Origin: an uncultured Lachnospiraceae bacterium
GTDB lineage: Bacteria > Bacillota > Clostridia > Lachnospirales > Lachnospiraceae
Assembly: GCA_900319245.1 (NCBI GenBank)
Contig: ONNQ01000019.1
Span: 1 to 58,665, forward strand
Reading direction: 5' to 3'
DNA: 58,665 nt
Below, in pieces: positions 41,316-50,422 of this stretch; position 1 is the first letter of the stretch, and every line of letters begins with the position of its first letter. A program made the translations under genes and the position numbers. The notes under the pieces were generated by a model. The model was not told the origin of the DNA. It was given only the letters and a program-made list of their open reading frames with translations, and searched no databases.

Positions 41316-41537
41316 ATGAGCAAAAACGACAGTACGGCCAAGCAGTCCAAACTCAGTTCCTTCTGGAAGGGTGTAAAGGCTGAATTTAAGAAGATCATAT
41401 GGCCGGATCGGGATACGCTTGTGAAACAGCTGATCGCAGTACTGTGCGTTACCGTTATTACCGCGCTTCTGATTGCGGTCATTGATTTCGGCGCACAGAA
41501 TCTGATCGAGTGGCTTACAACGTTTAAAGCGAACTGA
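41316..41537 (+). CDS. secE: Preprotein translocase subunit SecE
   Basis: This 73-residue protein is the single-helix SecE of Firmicutes. An amphipathic segment (SSFWKGVKAEFKKIIWPDRDT) precedes one transmembrane helix (about residues 41-60). SecE clamps SecY in the protein-export channel. It lies between rpmG and nusG as usual. Confidence 0.95.
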   Translation: MSKNDSTAKQSKLSSFWKGVKAEFKKIIWPDRDTLVKQLIAVLCVTVITALLIAVIDFGAQNLIEWLTTFKAN

Positions 41538-41553
41538 CAGATGAGGTAAATCG

Positions 41554-42321
41554 ATGGCAGAGAAAAATTCAGAGCACCGCAGCGGCGGTGTCCGTGTAAA
41601 AACGGGCGTGCTTCCGGGTGTCCGCGAGATCAGAAGGCCTGATTTTACCAAGAAGGCTGCTGATATCGAAAAAGCGGAGGCTGAGAGGGTCCTGAAGCAG
41701 GGAGAAGCCAATACAGACGCGGCAGATGAGGCTGCTGTAAGGGCATCTTTGGAGGCACAGGAGTCCGGCGGTGAAGAGTCGCAGCTTGATGAGAGCGCGA
41801 TCACGGACGAGGCTCTCTGGTATGTGGCTCATACGTACTCCGGATACGAGAACAAGGTGAAGATCAATATTGAGAAGACGATCGAGAACCGTCACCTTGA
41901 GAACCAGATCTTTGAGGTCCGCGTTCCCATGCAGGAGATCGTTGAAGTCAAGGGCGGCACACGCAAGAATGTTGCGAAGAAGATGTTCCCCGGCTACGTG
42001 CTTGTCAATATGATCATGAATGACGATACCTGGTATGTCGTGCGCAACACGCGCGGCGTGACCGGATTTGTGGGACCGGGCAGTAAGCCGGTGCCGCTCA
42101 CAGAGGCGGAGATGAAGCCTCTCGGCATTCATTCGAGCAATATTACAGTGGACTTCGAAGTTGGCGATTCCGTCACCGTTGTCGCAGGCATCTGGAAAGA
42201 TACCGTCGGACAGGTACAGAAGATCGACGTCAACAAGCAGACCACCACGATCAAGGTGGAGATGTTCGGAAGCGAGATCCCTGTAGAGATCAGCTTTGCA
42301 GAAGTCAGAAAGATGAGCTGA
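41554..42321 (+). CDS. nusG: Transcription factor NusG with N-terminal extension
   Basis: This 255-residue protein is NusG, which binds RNA polymerase and affects pausing, termination and coupling. The NGN domain begins near residue 87 (ALWYVAHTYSGYENKVK) and the KOW domain near 200 (VGDSVTVVAGIWKDTVG). An extra 85 or so N-terminal residues, hydrophilic and rich in Glu, Ala and basic residues, are not found in the usual 175-residue protein. The start has GAGG nearby, and no better internal start with a ribosome binding site is seen, so the extension looks real. Confidence 0.95.
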   Translation: MAEKNSEHRSGGVRVKTGVLPGVREIRRPDFTKKAADIEKAEAERVLKQGEANTDAADEAAVRASLEAQESGGEESQLDESAITDEALWYVAHTYSGYENKVKINIEKTIENRHLENQIFEVRVPMQEIVEVKGGTRKNVAKKMFPGYVLVNMIMNDDTWYVVRNTRGVTGFVGPGSKPVPLTEAEMKPLGIHSSNITVDFEVGDSVTVVAGIWKDTVGQVQKIDVNKQTTTIKVEMFGSEIPVEISFAEVRKMS

Positions 42322-42338
42322 CGCAGAGCGAAGTATAA

Positions 42339-42390
42339 ATTCACTATATGAATTCGTCATATGAATTCATTATATGAATCCGTTATATGA
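42339..42390. repeat. Four 13-bp tandem repeats before rplK
   Basis: Four direct 13-base units of the form ATTCnnTATATGA lie between nusG and rplK. Units 1-3 begin ATTC and unit 4 ATCC. Each junction also contains ATGAATTCAT-like symmetry. Confidence 0.85.
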
Positions 42391-42446
42391 AGCGGACGTA
42401 AGTCCACTTGATATATAGAAACCGATGGCGCAAGCCGTCACAAACA

Positions 42447-42479
42447 GTGGGAGCAGCGAAACGCTGCGTGTAGTACCAC
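42447..42479 (+). ncRNA. L1-binding autoregulatory leader of rplK-rplA
   Basis: GTGGGAG (42447-42453) and TACCAC (42474-42479) flank a GCAGCG/CGCTGC hairpin. This copies the L1-binding site of 23S rRNA, where GUGGGAG faces AAUACCAC. It lies immediately before the AAAGGAGG of rplK, so L1 bound here would block translation of L11 and L1. Two further small hairpins with GTAA and GCAA loops precede it. Confidence 0.75.
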
Positions 42480-42491
42480 AAAGGAGGAAAC

Positions 42492-42917
42492 ATGGCTAAA
42501 AAGGTAACTGGTTACATCAAATTGCAGATTCCGGCCGGCAAGGCAACTCCTGCTCCGCCGGTAGGTCCCGCACTTGGACAGCACGGCGTGAATATCATGG
42601 AATTCACCAAGCAGTTCAATGCGAAGACTGCAGACAAGGGTGATCTGATCATCCCTGTCGTTATCACTGTCTACTCTGACAGATCTTTCAGTTTCATTAC
42701 TAAGACTCCGCCGGCAGCAGTCCTGCTCAAGAAGGCTGCAAACCTGCAGAAGGCCTCCGGTGTCCCGAACAAACAGAAGGTTGGTTCTGTCACAAAGGAT
42801 CAGATCAAAGAGATCGCTGAACTGAAGATGCCCGATCTTAACGCTGCTTCTCTGGAAGCTGCTATGAGCATGATCGCAGGAACCGCCAGAAGTATGGGAA
42901 TCACAGTCGTCGACTGA
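42492..42917 (+). CDS. rplK: Ribosomal protein L11
   Basis: This 141-residue protein has the full L11 fold: [29 protein letters not shown] in the N-terminal thiostrepton-region domain and GTARSMGI in the rRNA-binding C-terminal domain. It is part of the GTPase-associated centre. AAAGGAGG precedes it, next to an L1-binding leader. rplA follows 24 bases downstream. Confidence 0.98.
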   Translation: MAKKVTGYIKLQIPAGKATPAPPVGPALGQHGVNIMEFTKQFNAKTADKGDLIIPVVITVYSDRSFSFITKTPPAAVLLKKAANLQKASGVPNKQKVGSVTKDQIKEIAELKMPDLNAASLEAAMSMIAGTARSMGITVVD

Positions 42918-42941
42918 GCTGACACACAGGAGGAATAGAAA

Positions 42942-43631
42942 ATGAAGCATGGTAAGAAATATGCGGAAGCTGCTAAGCTGATCGACCGCACTAAACTTTA
43001 TGAGCCCAACGAGGCAATCGCTCTTGCAAAGAAGACTGCAACTGCGAAGTTTGATGAGACTGTTGAGATCCACATCCGCACAAGCTGCGACGGCCGTCAC
43101 GCCGATCAGCAGATTCGTGGCGCGGTTGTACTTCCTGCAGGCACCGGCAAGAAGGTCAGAGTTCTGGTCTTCGCAAAGGGCGCTAAGCTGGATGAGGCAC
43201 AGGCAGCAGGCGCTGATTATGTCGGCGGCCAGGAGCTCCTTCCCAAGATCCAGAAAGAAGGATGGCTGGATTTCGACGTAGTCGTTGCAACCCCCGATAT
43301 GATGAGCGTTGTTGGTCGTCTCGGCCGTATCCTTGGTCCTAAGGGACTGATGCCCAACCCCAAGGCTGGCACAGTTACCATGGACGTAACCAAGGCTATC
43401 AACGATATCAAAGCAGGTAAGATCGAGTACAGACTTGACAAGTCCAACATCATCCACTGCCCGATCGGCAAGGCTTCCTTCACAGAGGAGCAGCTGATGC
43501 AGAACTATGATGCACTGATGGCAGCAATCGTAAAAGCGAAACCCGCTGCAGTAAAGGGTCAGTACCTCAAGAGCATCTCCATTGCTACCAGCATGGGACC
43601 TGGCGTAAAGGTTGTTGCAAACCGTTATTAA
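42942..43631 (+). CDS. rplA: Ribosomal protein L1
   Basis: This 229-residue protein is L1, of normal length, with [21 protein letters not shown] as its signature. It binds the 23S rRNA stalk near the E site and, by analogy with other bacteria, its own mRNA leader before rplK. A terminator follows ten bases after the stop, which separates it from the next ribosomal genes. Confidence 0.98.
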   Translation: MKHGKKYAEAAKLIDRTKLYEPNEAIALAKKTATAKFDETVEIHIRTSCDGRHADQQIRGAVVLPAGTGKKVRVLVFAKGAKLDEAQAAGADYVGGQELLPKIQKEGWLDFDVVVATPDMMSVVGRLGRILGPKGLMPNPKAGTVTMDVTKAINDIKAGKIEYRLDKSNIIHCPIGKASFTEEQLMQNYDALMAAIVKAKPAAVKGQYLKSISIATSMGPGVKVVANRY

Positions 43632-43640
43632 GACACCGGA

Positions 43641-43669
43641 GAAAGGAGTTCTAAGGAACTCCTTTCTTT
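43641..43669 (+). terminator. Terminator after rplA
   Basis: A perfect 11-bp stem (43641-43651 with 43656-43666) with TAAG loop is followed by TTT. Confidence 0.82.
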
Positions 43670-43716
43670 ACGTATTATGACTTTTATATCGATTTTCATT
43701 CGATAGGATCGAGGAG

Positions 43717-44970
43717 ATGAGAATGATACGAAGCGTTGTGAAAATGGCGGCGACAATGGCACTTGCGATGTGTGCGGCGGGCACGCTGTCTTTGGGCCTG
43801 CCCCTGCATGTGTCGGCGGCGGGCGGCGATGCCTTCCGCGAAGTGCTGCGCGAGGCGGGCAATGAGATCCTTGCGGAGGCGCAGGATACAGCGCGCAAGG
43901 TCAAGGAGAGCGCCATGGATCCGGAGGGACGCGATGTGATCATGACGGCGTCCGGGAAAGTGCTGCGCAGAACGGATGGCAAATGGGTTGTGCCTGAGGA
44001 AAAGCCGGCCTCAAAGGAGGAAATCACGCTCGTCTTCACCGGCGACATCATCTTTGACAGAGGGCAGAACCCGTGGAGCGCCATTGCGTATGACCAGGGG
44101 ATCGAGGCGTGTTTTGACGAAGCGGCGTGGAATACGATGCAGGACGCGGACTTTCTGATCGTCAACAACGAGTTCCCCTATACAGAGAGGGGATCCGCCA
44201 TCCCGGGCAAAAAATTCACTTTCCGCTGCCCGCCCTGGACAGCCGGCTGGATCAAAGAGATGGGCGCGGATATCGCAGCGCTGGCCAATAATCATATCAA
44301 TGATTTCGGACAGGACGGCATGATGGATACCTTCGACGCGCTGGATGAAGAGGATATCCCGTACATTGGGGCGGGCCGCGACCTGGACGATGCGGAGCAG
44401 ACGGCTTACTGCATCGCCAACGGCATGACGACGGCCATCCTCAACGCGACGGAAATCGAACGCTATGAGAATCCTGAGACGAGAGGCGCGACCGAGGACA
44501 CACCCGGCGTATTCCGGTGCCTGTATATGGACCGGCTTTGCGAGAAAGTCAGGGAGGCCAAGGAAAAAGCGGACTTCTGCATTGTCTTTGTGCACTGGGG
44601 GACGGAGCTCATGCCTGCGGCGGAGACCGGACAATATGAAAAGGCGCAGGCGCTTGTGGATGCCGGCGCGGATCTGATCGTCGGCGCGCATCCCCATTGT
44701 CTGCAAAACATTGAATATATCGATGGGATTCCCGTCTTTTATAGTCTCGGCAATTACTTCTTTAGCGCCGGTGCCAGAGATACCGGCGTTCTGAAGATCA
44801 CGCTAAATTGCGGCGATGCGTCGATCCGGTCGCTGCAGTTCATCCCCATGGAGCAGTACAGGGGCGTGAGCACCCTGGAGGGATCGCAGAAAGAAAGCGT
44901 GCTGGCGCAAATGCGCAGCGTATCGCCCGGCGTCTCGATCGATGAAGAAGGATTTTTCACAGAGGAATGA
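43717..44970 (+). CDS. Secreted CapA-family protein (poly-gamma-glutamate capsule type)
   Basis: This 417-residue protein begins with a signal peptide (hydrophobic core TMALAMCAAGTLSLGL, likely cut after VSA). It carries a metallophosphatase-like CapA/PgsA domain with FTGDIIFDRG, VNNEFPYT, LANNHINDFG, FVHWGTE and GAHPHCLQ, and YSLGNYFF. CapA proteins take part in poly-gamma-glutamate export or anchoring; many relatives outside capsule operons have unknown function. No capB, capC or capE genes are nearby. It lies between rplA and rplJ, normally adjacent genes, and is bounded by a terminator before it and the rplJ promoter after it. This suggests a later insertion. Confidence 0.9.
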   Translation: MRMIRSVVKMAATMALAMCAAGTLSLGLPLHVSAAGGDAFREVLREAGNEILAEAQDTARKVKESAMDPEGRDVIMTASGKVLRRTDGKWVVPEEKPASKEEITLVFTGDIIFDRGQNPWSAIAYDQGIEACFDEAAWNTMQDADFLIVNNEFPYTERGSAIPGKKFTFRCPPWTAGWIKEMGADIAALANNHINDFGQDGMMDTFDALDEEDIPYIGAGRDLDDAEQTAYCIANGMTTAILNATEIERYENPETRGATEDTPGVFRCLYMDRLCEKVREAKEKADFCIVFVHWGTELMPAAETGQYEKAQALVDAGADLIVGAHPHCLQNIEYIDGIPVFYSLGNYFFSAGARDTGVLKITLNCGDASIRSLQFIPMEQYRGVSTLEGSQKESVLAQMRSVSPGVSIDEEGFFTEE

Positions 44971-45031
44971 TAGTTGGGACGAAAAGCAGGTGCTTTGCCG
45001 GAAAGTCTCACTGCAATAATGAAAATATCGC

Positions 45032-45060
45032 TTGACAAATGTCTGGCGAGATGATAAGGT
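45032..45060 (+). promoter_or_regulatory. Promoter of rplJ-rplL
   Basis: TTGACA (45032-45037) is followed after 17 bases by TAAGGT (45055-45060). The -10 is poor, but the position directly before the L10 leader fits. Confidence 0.6.
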
Positions 45061-45066
45061 ATCAAA

Positions 45067-45212
45067 GGTTATAAGCCAAGCCGAAGACAGCAGGTGCCGC
45101 AAGGCGTAAAGAGTGATCTGCCTGCCGAGGATGGATGAGCGTATGGACCGCATTTGTATGTGGCCTGCGGTTATGAATTTTCTCCCCGTCTTCGCGAAGA
45201 CGGGGTTTTTCT
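45067..45212 (+). ncRNA. L10 leader RNA
   Basis: The sequence CCAAGCCGAAGACAGCAGG, a following GCCGCAAGGC, and CTGCCTGCCGAGG match the Firmicutes L10 leader, a kink-turn-containing structure bound by the L10(L7/L12)4 complex. It sits directly upstream of rplJ and ends in an attenuator hairpin, so excess L10 complex would reduce expression of rplJ and rplL. Confidence 0.88.
45184..45210 (+). terminator. Attenuator terminator in the L10 leader
   Basis: CCCCGTCTTCG (45184-45194) and CGAAGACGGGG (45195-45205) form a perfect stem followed by five T residues, 38 bases before rplJ. Confidence 0.92.
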
Positions 45213-45248
45213 TCGTTTCGGCTCCAAAATCTATAAGGAGGTAACAAA

Positions 45249-45773
45249 ATGGCAAAGGTTGAATTGAAACAGCCGGTCGTGAAGGAAATTTCCGCAGCGA
45301 TCGAGGGCGCACAGTCTGTGGTACTGGTTGACCACAGAGGCCTGACAGTTCAGCAGGATACAGAGCTCCGCAAACAGCTCCGCGAAGCAGGTGTGACTTA
45401 TAAGGTTTATAAGAACACTATGATGAATTTCGCATTCAAGGGCACAGATTGCGAAGGTCTTTCCGATCTTCTGAACGGTCCCAGTGCGCTGGCAGTTTCC
45501 AAGGATGATGCTACAGCTCCTGCCCGCATTCTTTGCGAGTTCGCTAAGAAAGCAGACAAGCTTGAGATCAAGGGCGGCGTTGTAGAAGGCAAGGTTGTAG
45601 ATCCTGAAGGACTTGGTGAGGTCGCGAAGATCCCTACAAGAGAAGTTCTTCTGGGCAGACTGTTCGGCAGCTGGCAGGCTCCTATTTCCAGCTTCGCTCG
45701 CGTGATCAAGCAGATCGCAGAGAAGGATGGAGAGGCAGCACCCGCAGAGGCAGAGGCTCCCGCAGAGGCTTAA
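45249..45773 (+). CDS. rplJ: Ribosomal protein L10
   Basis: This 174-residue protein is L10, which anchors L7/L12 dimers to the ribosome. Motifs include DHRGLTVQQDTELRKQLREA and YKVYKNTMMNFA. The C-terminus is Ala/Glu-rich. The start follows AAGGAGG. It is preceded by its leader RNA and is followed by rplL after 66 bases. Confidence 0.97.
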   Translation: MAKVELKQPVVKEISAAIEGAQSVVLVDHRGLTVQQDTELRKQLREAGVTYKVYKNTMMNFAFKGTDCEGLSDLLNGPSALAVSKDDATAPARILCEFAKKADKLEIKGGVVEGKVVDPEGLGEVAKIPTREVLLGRLFGSWQAPISSFARVIKQIAEKDGEAAPAEAEAPAEA

Positions 45774-45839
45774 TTTCTGCAGGAACAGATTCTTATTTAG
45801 AAGTTTTATTTCAAACTAATTTACATGGAGGTAAATACA

Positions 45840-46211
45840 ATGGCAAAGTTAACAAATGCTGAGATCATCGATGCGATCAAAGAGCTTACTGTTATGGAAC
45901 TTAACGAGCTGGTTAAGGCTTGCGAAGAAGAGTTTGGTGTATCCGCAGCTGCAGGTGTTGCAGTAGTTGCTGCAGGCCCCGCTGAGGCAGTTGAAGAGAA
46001 GACTGAGTTTGATGTCGAGCTGACAAGCTTCGGCGCTCAGAAGATCAAGGTTATCAAGGTTGTTCGTGAGATCACCGGCCTTGGCCTGAAGGAAGCTAAG
46101 GAAGCAGTTGAGGGCGCTCCCAAGGTAATCAAGGAAGCAGTTGCTAAGGATGAGGCTGAGCAGATCAAGGCTAAGCTTGAGGAAGTTGGAGCTACTGTTA
46201 CTATCAAGTAA
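45840..46211 (+). CDS. rplL: Ribosomal protein L7/L12
   Basis: This 123-residue protein forms the flexible stalk that recruits translation factors. It has the N-terminal dimerisation domain ([20 protein letters not shown]), an Ala/Gly hinge, and the C-terminal domain [24 protein letters not shown] 45840 with GGAGG is the correct start; an in-frame ATG at 45825 precedes the family start. An attenuator-like hairpin follows. Confidence 0.98.
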   Translation: MAKLTNAEIIDAIKELTVMELNELVKACEEEFGVSAAAGVAVVAAGPAEAVEEKTEFDVELTSFGAQKIKVIKVVREITGLGLKEAKEAVEGAPKVIKEAVAKDEAEQIKAKLEEVGATVTIK

Positions 46212-46241
46212 TCTATCTTCTCGATTATTGCAATTCTCAAT

Positions 46242-46269
46242 CCGGCTGTCCGATATGGACAGCCGGTTC
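46242..46269 (+). terminator. Hairpin terminator or attenuator after rplL
   Basis: CCGGCTGTCC (46242-46251) pairs with GGACAGCCGG (46257-46266) and is followed by TTC TTC. It may let part of the transcription continue into rpoB. Confidence 0.8.
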
Positions 46270-46349
46270 TTCAATATAAACGCGCAGACATTTAGTCTGG
46301 GGAGAAGCGGCTATTAATACTTCGTTCATAAAAATTTAAAAAATAATTA

Positions 46350-46378
46350 TTGACTGCTGGACAATGCGATGATAGAAT
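46350..46378 (+). promoter_or_regulatory. Promoter of rpoB-rpoC
   Basis: TTGACT (46350-46355) and TAGAAT (46373-46378) are 17 bases apart, in an AT-rich stretch about 130 bases before rpoB. Confidence 0.78.
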
Positions 46379-46507
46379 ATTATTCGCATCTTTTTTGCAT
46401 GCCGAGTTTTTGTGCTGCCCGGAAATAGATGAATCATCTATGCGGGGTGATAAGGGCATGCATGGACACATTTTATATAGATTTCATACAAATACGGGGT
46501 GAACCAG

Positions 46508-49500
46508 ATGGAAAAATACAGGATACATCCTACAGGAGAGGGCAAGAGCATGCGCATGAGTTATCAGCGCCAGAAGGAAGTGCTGCCCATGCCCAACCTG
46601 ATCGAAGTGCAGACTGACTCTTACAAGTGGTTTCTGGAGAAGGGTCTGCAGGAGGTCTTTGACGACATCTCTCCGATCGAGGATTTCAGTGGAAGGCTGA
46701 GTCTGTCCTTTATTAGCTATAAGCTTTGCGAAGATAAAGTTAAGTATTCCATCGAGAAGTGCAAGGAAAGAGATGCCACTTATGCGGCGCCTCTTATGGT
46801 AAAAGTGCGCCTTTTCGACAAGGAAAACGACAAGGAAATCAAGGATCAGGAGATTTTCATGGGCGATCTGCCCCTGATGACGCGCACCGGCACATTCGTG
46901 ATCAACGGCGCAGAGCGTGTCATTGTCTCCCAGTTAGTCCGTTCCCCCGGTATCTATTACGGAATTGACAAGGATAAATTCGGCAAGAAGCTGTTTTCCT
47001 GCACCGTCATCCCCAACAGAGGCGCATGGCTGGAGTATGAGACAGACGCCAATGATATTTTCTATGTCAGAGTAGACCGCACCAGGAAGGTTCCTGTGAC
47101 GGTCCTGATCCGTGCGCTCGGAATCGGCACCAACGAGGAAATCCTGGATCTCTTTGGCGATGAGCCCAAGATCCGCGGCAGCTTTACGAAGGACCTCTCC
47201 GACAGCTATGAGACCGGTCTTCTGGAACTGTACAAGAAGATCCGTCCCGGCGAGCCGCTCTCCGTGGAGAGTGCGGACAGCCTGATCAATGCGATGTTCT
47301 TTGATCCCCGCAGATATGATCTGGCCAAGGTCGGCAGATACAAATTTAATAAGAAACTCGCGTTCCGCAACCGCATCAAGGACCAGGTCCTTGCTGAGGA
47401 CGTTGTGGATGAGGCAAATGGCGATATTCTTGGAACAGCCGGCGAGAAAATCACAAGAGAGATGGCGGATGAGATCCAGAATTCCGCGATCCCTTATGTA
47501 TGGATCCGCACAGAAGAGCGCAATGTCAAAGTACTCAGCAATTTGATGGTTGACATCACACACTACGTAGATTGCGTTCCGGAAGAGCTTGGCATCACAG
47601 AGCAGGTCTATTATCCCGCTCTTCGTGAGATCCTTGTCCAGTATCAGGACAACGAGGATCCCGAGGCACTGGCTGACGCGCTCAGAAAGAGCGTGCATGA
47701 GCTGATTCCCAAGCACATCACCAAAGAGGATATCCTCGCTTCCATCAACTACAACATGCACCTTGAGTACGGCATCGGAACCAGCGACGATATCGACCAC
47801 CTCGGAAACAGAAGAATCCGCAGTGTCGGCGAACTGCTGCAGAACCAGTACCGCATCGGTCTCTCCAGAATGGAGAGAGTCGTTCGCGAGAGAATGACGA
47901 CACATGACAACTCGGAAGAGATTTCTCCCCAGGGCCTCATCAACATCAAACCGGTGCAGGCTGCTGTGAAGGAGTTCTTTGGTTCTTCCCAGCTGTCCCA
48001 GTTCATGGATCAGAACAACCCGCTGGGCGAGCTGACCCATAAGAGACGTCTCTCCGCACTGGGCCCCGGCGGTCTGTCCAGAGATCGTGCCGGATTTGAG
48101 GTTCGTGACGTACACTATACGCACTATGGAAGAATGTGCCCCATTGAGACCCCCGAAGGTCCCAACATCGGTCTGATCAACTCCCTGGCAAGCTATGCGC
48201 GCATCAATGAGTATGGCTTCATCGAGGCGCCTTACAGAAAAGTGGACCGCACAGATCCGATGAATCCCCGCGTCACGGACGAAGTTGTCTATATGACAGC
48301 GGATGAAGAAGATAATTACCACGTTGCACAGGCAAGTACACCTCTGGATGAAGAGGGTTACTTTGTCGACAACAACGTGTCAGGTCGTTATAGAACAGAG
48401 ACTTCTTCTTATAGAAAGACAGTCTTTGAGTATATGGACGTCTCCCCGAGAATGGTATTCTCCGTGGCTACCTCTCTGGTTCCCTTCCTGCAGAACGACG
48501 ACGCGAACCGCGCTCTGATGGGATCCAACATGCAGAGACAGGCAGTGCCGCTTCTGACCACAGAAGCCCCCGCCGTCGGTACCGGCATGGAAGCCAAGGC
48601 AGCCCGCGACTCCGGCGTTTGCGTGATCGCACCCAAGTCCGGCGTCGTAGAGTTCGTTGACGCCACAACTATCAAGCTGGCGTATGACGACGGCACCAAG
48701 GAAGAGATCCATCTCTCCAAGTTCGAGCGCTCCAACCAGAGCAACTGCTACAACCAGAAGCCGATCGTCTTTACCGGCGAGAGAGTACGTGAAGGCCAGA
48801 TCATCGCAGACGGCCCTTCCACATGCAATGGTGAGCTTGCGCTTGGTAAGAACCCTCTGATCGGATTCATGACCTGGGAGGGTTACAACTACGAGGACGC
48901 CGTTCTTCTGAGCGAGCGCCTTGTCAGAGACGACGTATATACCTCTGTCCACATCGAGGAGTATGACTGCGAAGCCAGAGATACCAAGCTCGGTGCGGAA
49001 GAGATCACAAGAGATGTGCCCGGCGTCGGCGAAGAGGCCCTCAAGGACCTCGACGAGATGGGAATTATCCGCATCGGCGCAGAAGTCCGTGCAGGTGATA
49101 TCCTTGTCGGTAAGGTCACTCCCAAGGGAGAGACAGAGCTTACCGCAGAAGAGAAGCTCCTTCGCGCGATCTTCGGTGAGAAGGCCAGAGAAGTGCGTGA
49201 CACCTCCTTAAAGGTCCCCCACGGCGAGTATGGTATCATTGTTGATACCAAGGTCTTCGAGAGAGAAAATGGCGACGAGCTGAGTCCCGGCGTCAACAAG
49301 GCAGTCCGCATCTACATCGCGCAGAAGAGAAAGATCTCCGTCGGCGATAAGATGGCAGGCCGTCACGGCAACAAGGGTGTTGTGTCCCGCGTGCTTCCCA
49401 TCGAGGATATGCCTTACCTGCCCAACGGTCGTCCCCTGGACATCGTTCTGAATCCTCTGGGCGTGCCTTCCCGTATGAATATCGGTCAGATCCTGGAGAT

Positions 49501-50422
49501 CCACCTTTCTCTTGCGGCGGAAGCGCTTGGATTTAATGTGGCAACACCCAACTTCGACGGCGCGAGCCAGGACGACATCATGGATGCGCTGGATCTGGCC
49601 AACGACTATGTCAACACGGAGTGGGATGAGTTTGAGGCAAAATATAAAGATGTCGTGCGTCCTGAGACCATGAAGTATCTGTACGACAACCGTGCGCACA
49701 GAGAACTGTGGAAAGGCGTTCCGATTTCCAGAGATGGTAAGGTATGGCTGAGAGACGGCCGTACCGGCGAGCTGTTCGATAACCCTGTTACGATCGGCCA
49801 CATGCACTACCTCAAACTGCACCATCTGGTAGACGATAAGATCCACGCCCGTTCTACAGGTCCTTACTCCCTCGTCACGCAGCAGCCCCTCGGCGGTAAA
49901 GCGCAGTTCGGCGGACAGCGTTTCGGAGAGATGGAAGTTTGGGCACTGGAAGCGTATGGCGCGGCGTATACACTGCAGGAGATCCTCACGATCAAGTCGG
50001 ATGACGTTGTCGGCCGTGTGAAGACCTATGAGGCTATCATCAAGGGCGAGAACATCCCTGAGTCCGGTATTCCGGAATCCTTCAAGGTCCTTCTCAAGGA
50101 GCTGCAGGCACTGGGTCTGGACGTACAGGTTCTGGATGAGAACGGAAACGTCGTGGAGATCAAAGAGGACATTGATTACGGTGAGTCTTCGGTTTACCGT
50201 TATGAGATGAAGAATAACTTTAAGGATTATGGCAGTCCTGATCAGGCCCAGCTCGAGCGCGGCGGCTTCAGCAGCAAGGAATTCAATGATGCCGGTGAGC
50301 TGGAAGATGTCGAGCCGGAGATGACGCAAGACGGCGCTCCGGACGATATGGATGACTACGAAAAGGACATGATGCTGGAGGCCAATGACTTTGCAAGCGG
50401 ATTTTCCGAGGAGGAGTTCTAA
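46508..50422 (+). CDS. rpoB: RNA polymerase beta subunit
   Basis: This 1304-residue protein is the catalytic beta subunit. The rifampicin-pocket region ([16 protein letters not shown], then [13 protein letters not shown]) reads as the usual sensitive form. Other landmarks are [13 protein letters not shown] and [18 protein letters not shown] 46508, six bases after a GGGGTGA site, is preferred over GTG 46499. Its stop is directly next to the rpoC start, with the rpoC ribosome binding site inside rpoB. Transcription starts from a promoter in the rplL-rpoB gap. Confidence 0.98.
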   Translation: MEKYRIHPTGEGKSMRMSYQRQKEVLPMPNLIEVQTDSYKWFLEKGLQEVFDDISPIEDFSGRLSLSFISYKLCEDKVKYSIEKCKERDATYAAPLMVKVRLFDKENDKEIKDQEIFMGDLPLMTRTGTFVINGAERVIVSQLVRSPGIYYGIDKDKFGKKLFSCTVIPNRGAWLEYETDANDIFYVRVDRTRKVPVTVLIRALGIGTNEEILDLFGDEPKIRGSFTKDLSDSYETGLLELYKKIRPGEPLSVESADSLINAMFFDPRRYDLAKVGRYKFNKKLAFRNRIKDQVLAEDVVDEANGDILGTAGEKITREMADEIQNSAIPYVWIRTEERNVKVLSNLMVDITHYVDCVPEELGITEQVYYPALREILVQYQDNEDPEALADALRKSVHELIPKHITKEDILASINYNMHLEYGIGTSDDIDHLGNRRIRSVGELLQNQYRIGLSRMERVVRERMTTHDNSEEISPQGLINIKPVQAAVKEFFGSSQLSQFMDQNNPLGELTHKRRLSALGPGGLSRDRAGFEVRDVHYTHYGRMCPIETPEGPNIGLINSLASYARINEYGFIEAPYRKVDRTDPMNPRVTDEVVYMTADEEDNYHVAQASTPLDEEGYFVDNNVSGRYRTETSSYRKTVFEYMDVSPRMVFSVATSLVPFLQNDDANRALMGSNMQRQAVPLLTTEAPAVGTGMEAKAARDSGVCVIAPKSGVVEFVDATTIKLAYDDGTKEEIHLSKFERSNQSNCYNQKPIVFTGERVREGQIIADGPSTCNGELALGKNPLIGFMTWEGYNYEDAVLLSERLVRDDVYTSVHIEEYDCEARDTKLGAEEITRDVPGVGEEALKDLDEMGIIRIGAEVRAGDILVGKVTPKGETELTAEEKLLRAIFGEKAREVRDTSLKVPHGEYGIIVDTKVFERENGDELSPGVNKAVRIYIAQKRKISVGDKMAGRHGNKGVVSRVLPIEDMPYLPNGRPLDIVLNPLGVPSRMNIGQILEIHLSLAAEALGFNVATPNFDGASQDDIMDALDLANDYVNTEWDEFEAKYKDVVRPETMKYLYDNRAHRELWKGVPISRDGKVWLRDGRTGELFDNPVTIGHMHYLKLHHLVDDKIHARSTGPYSLVTQQPLGGKAQFGGQRFGEMEVWALEAYGAAYTLQEILTIKSDDVVGRVKTYEAIIKGENIPESGIPESFKVLLKELQALGLDVQVLDENGNVVEIKEDIDYGESSVYRYEMKNNFKDYGSPDQAQLERGGFSSKEFNDAGELEDVEPEMTQDGAPDDMDDYEKDMMLEANDFASGFSEEEF

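Noticed and set aside
40942-42491. tRNA gene near secE-nusG, as in many bacteria
   Set aside because: Gaps were read for a cloverleaf, T-loop and CCA end on both strands and none was found.
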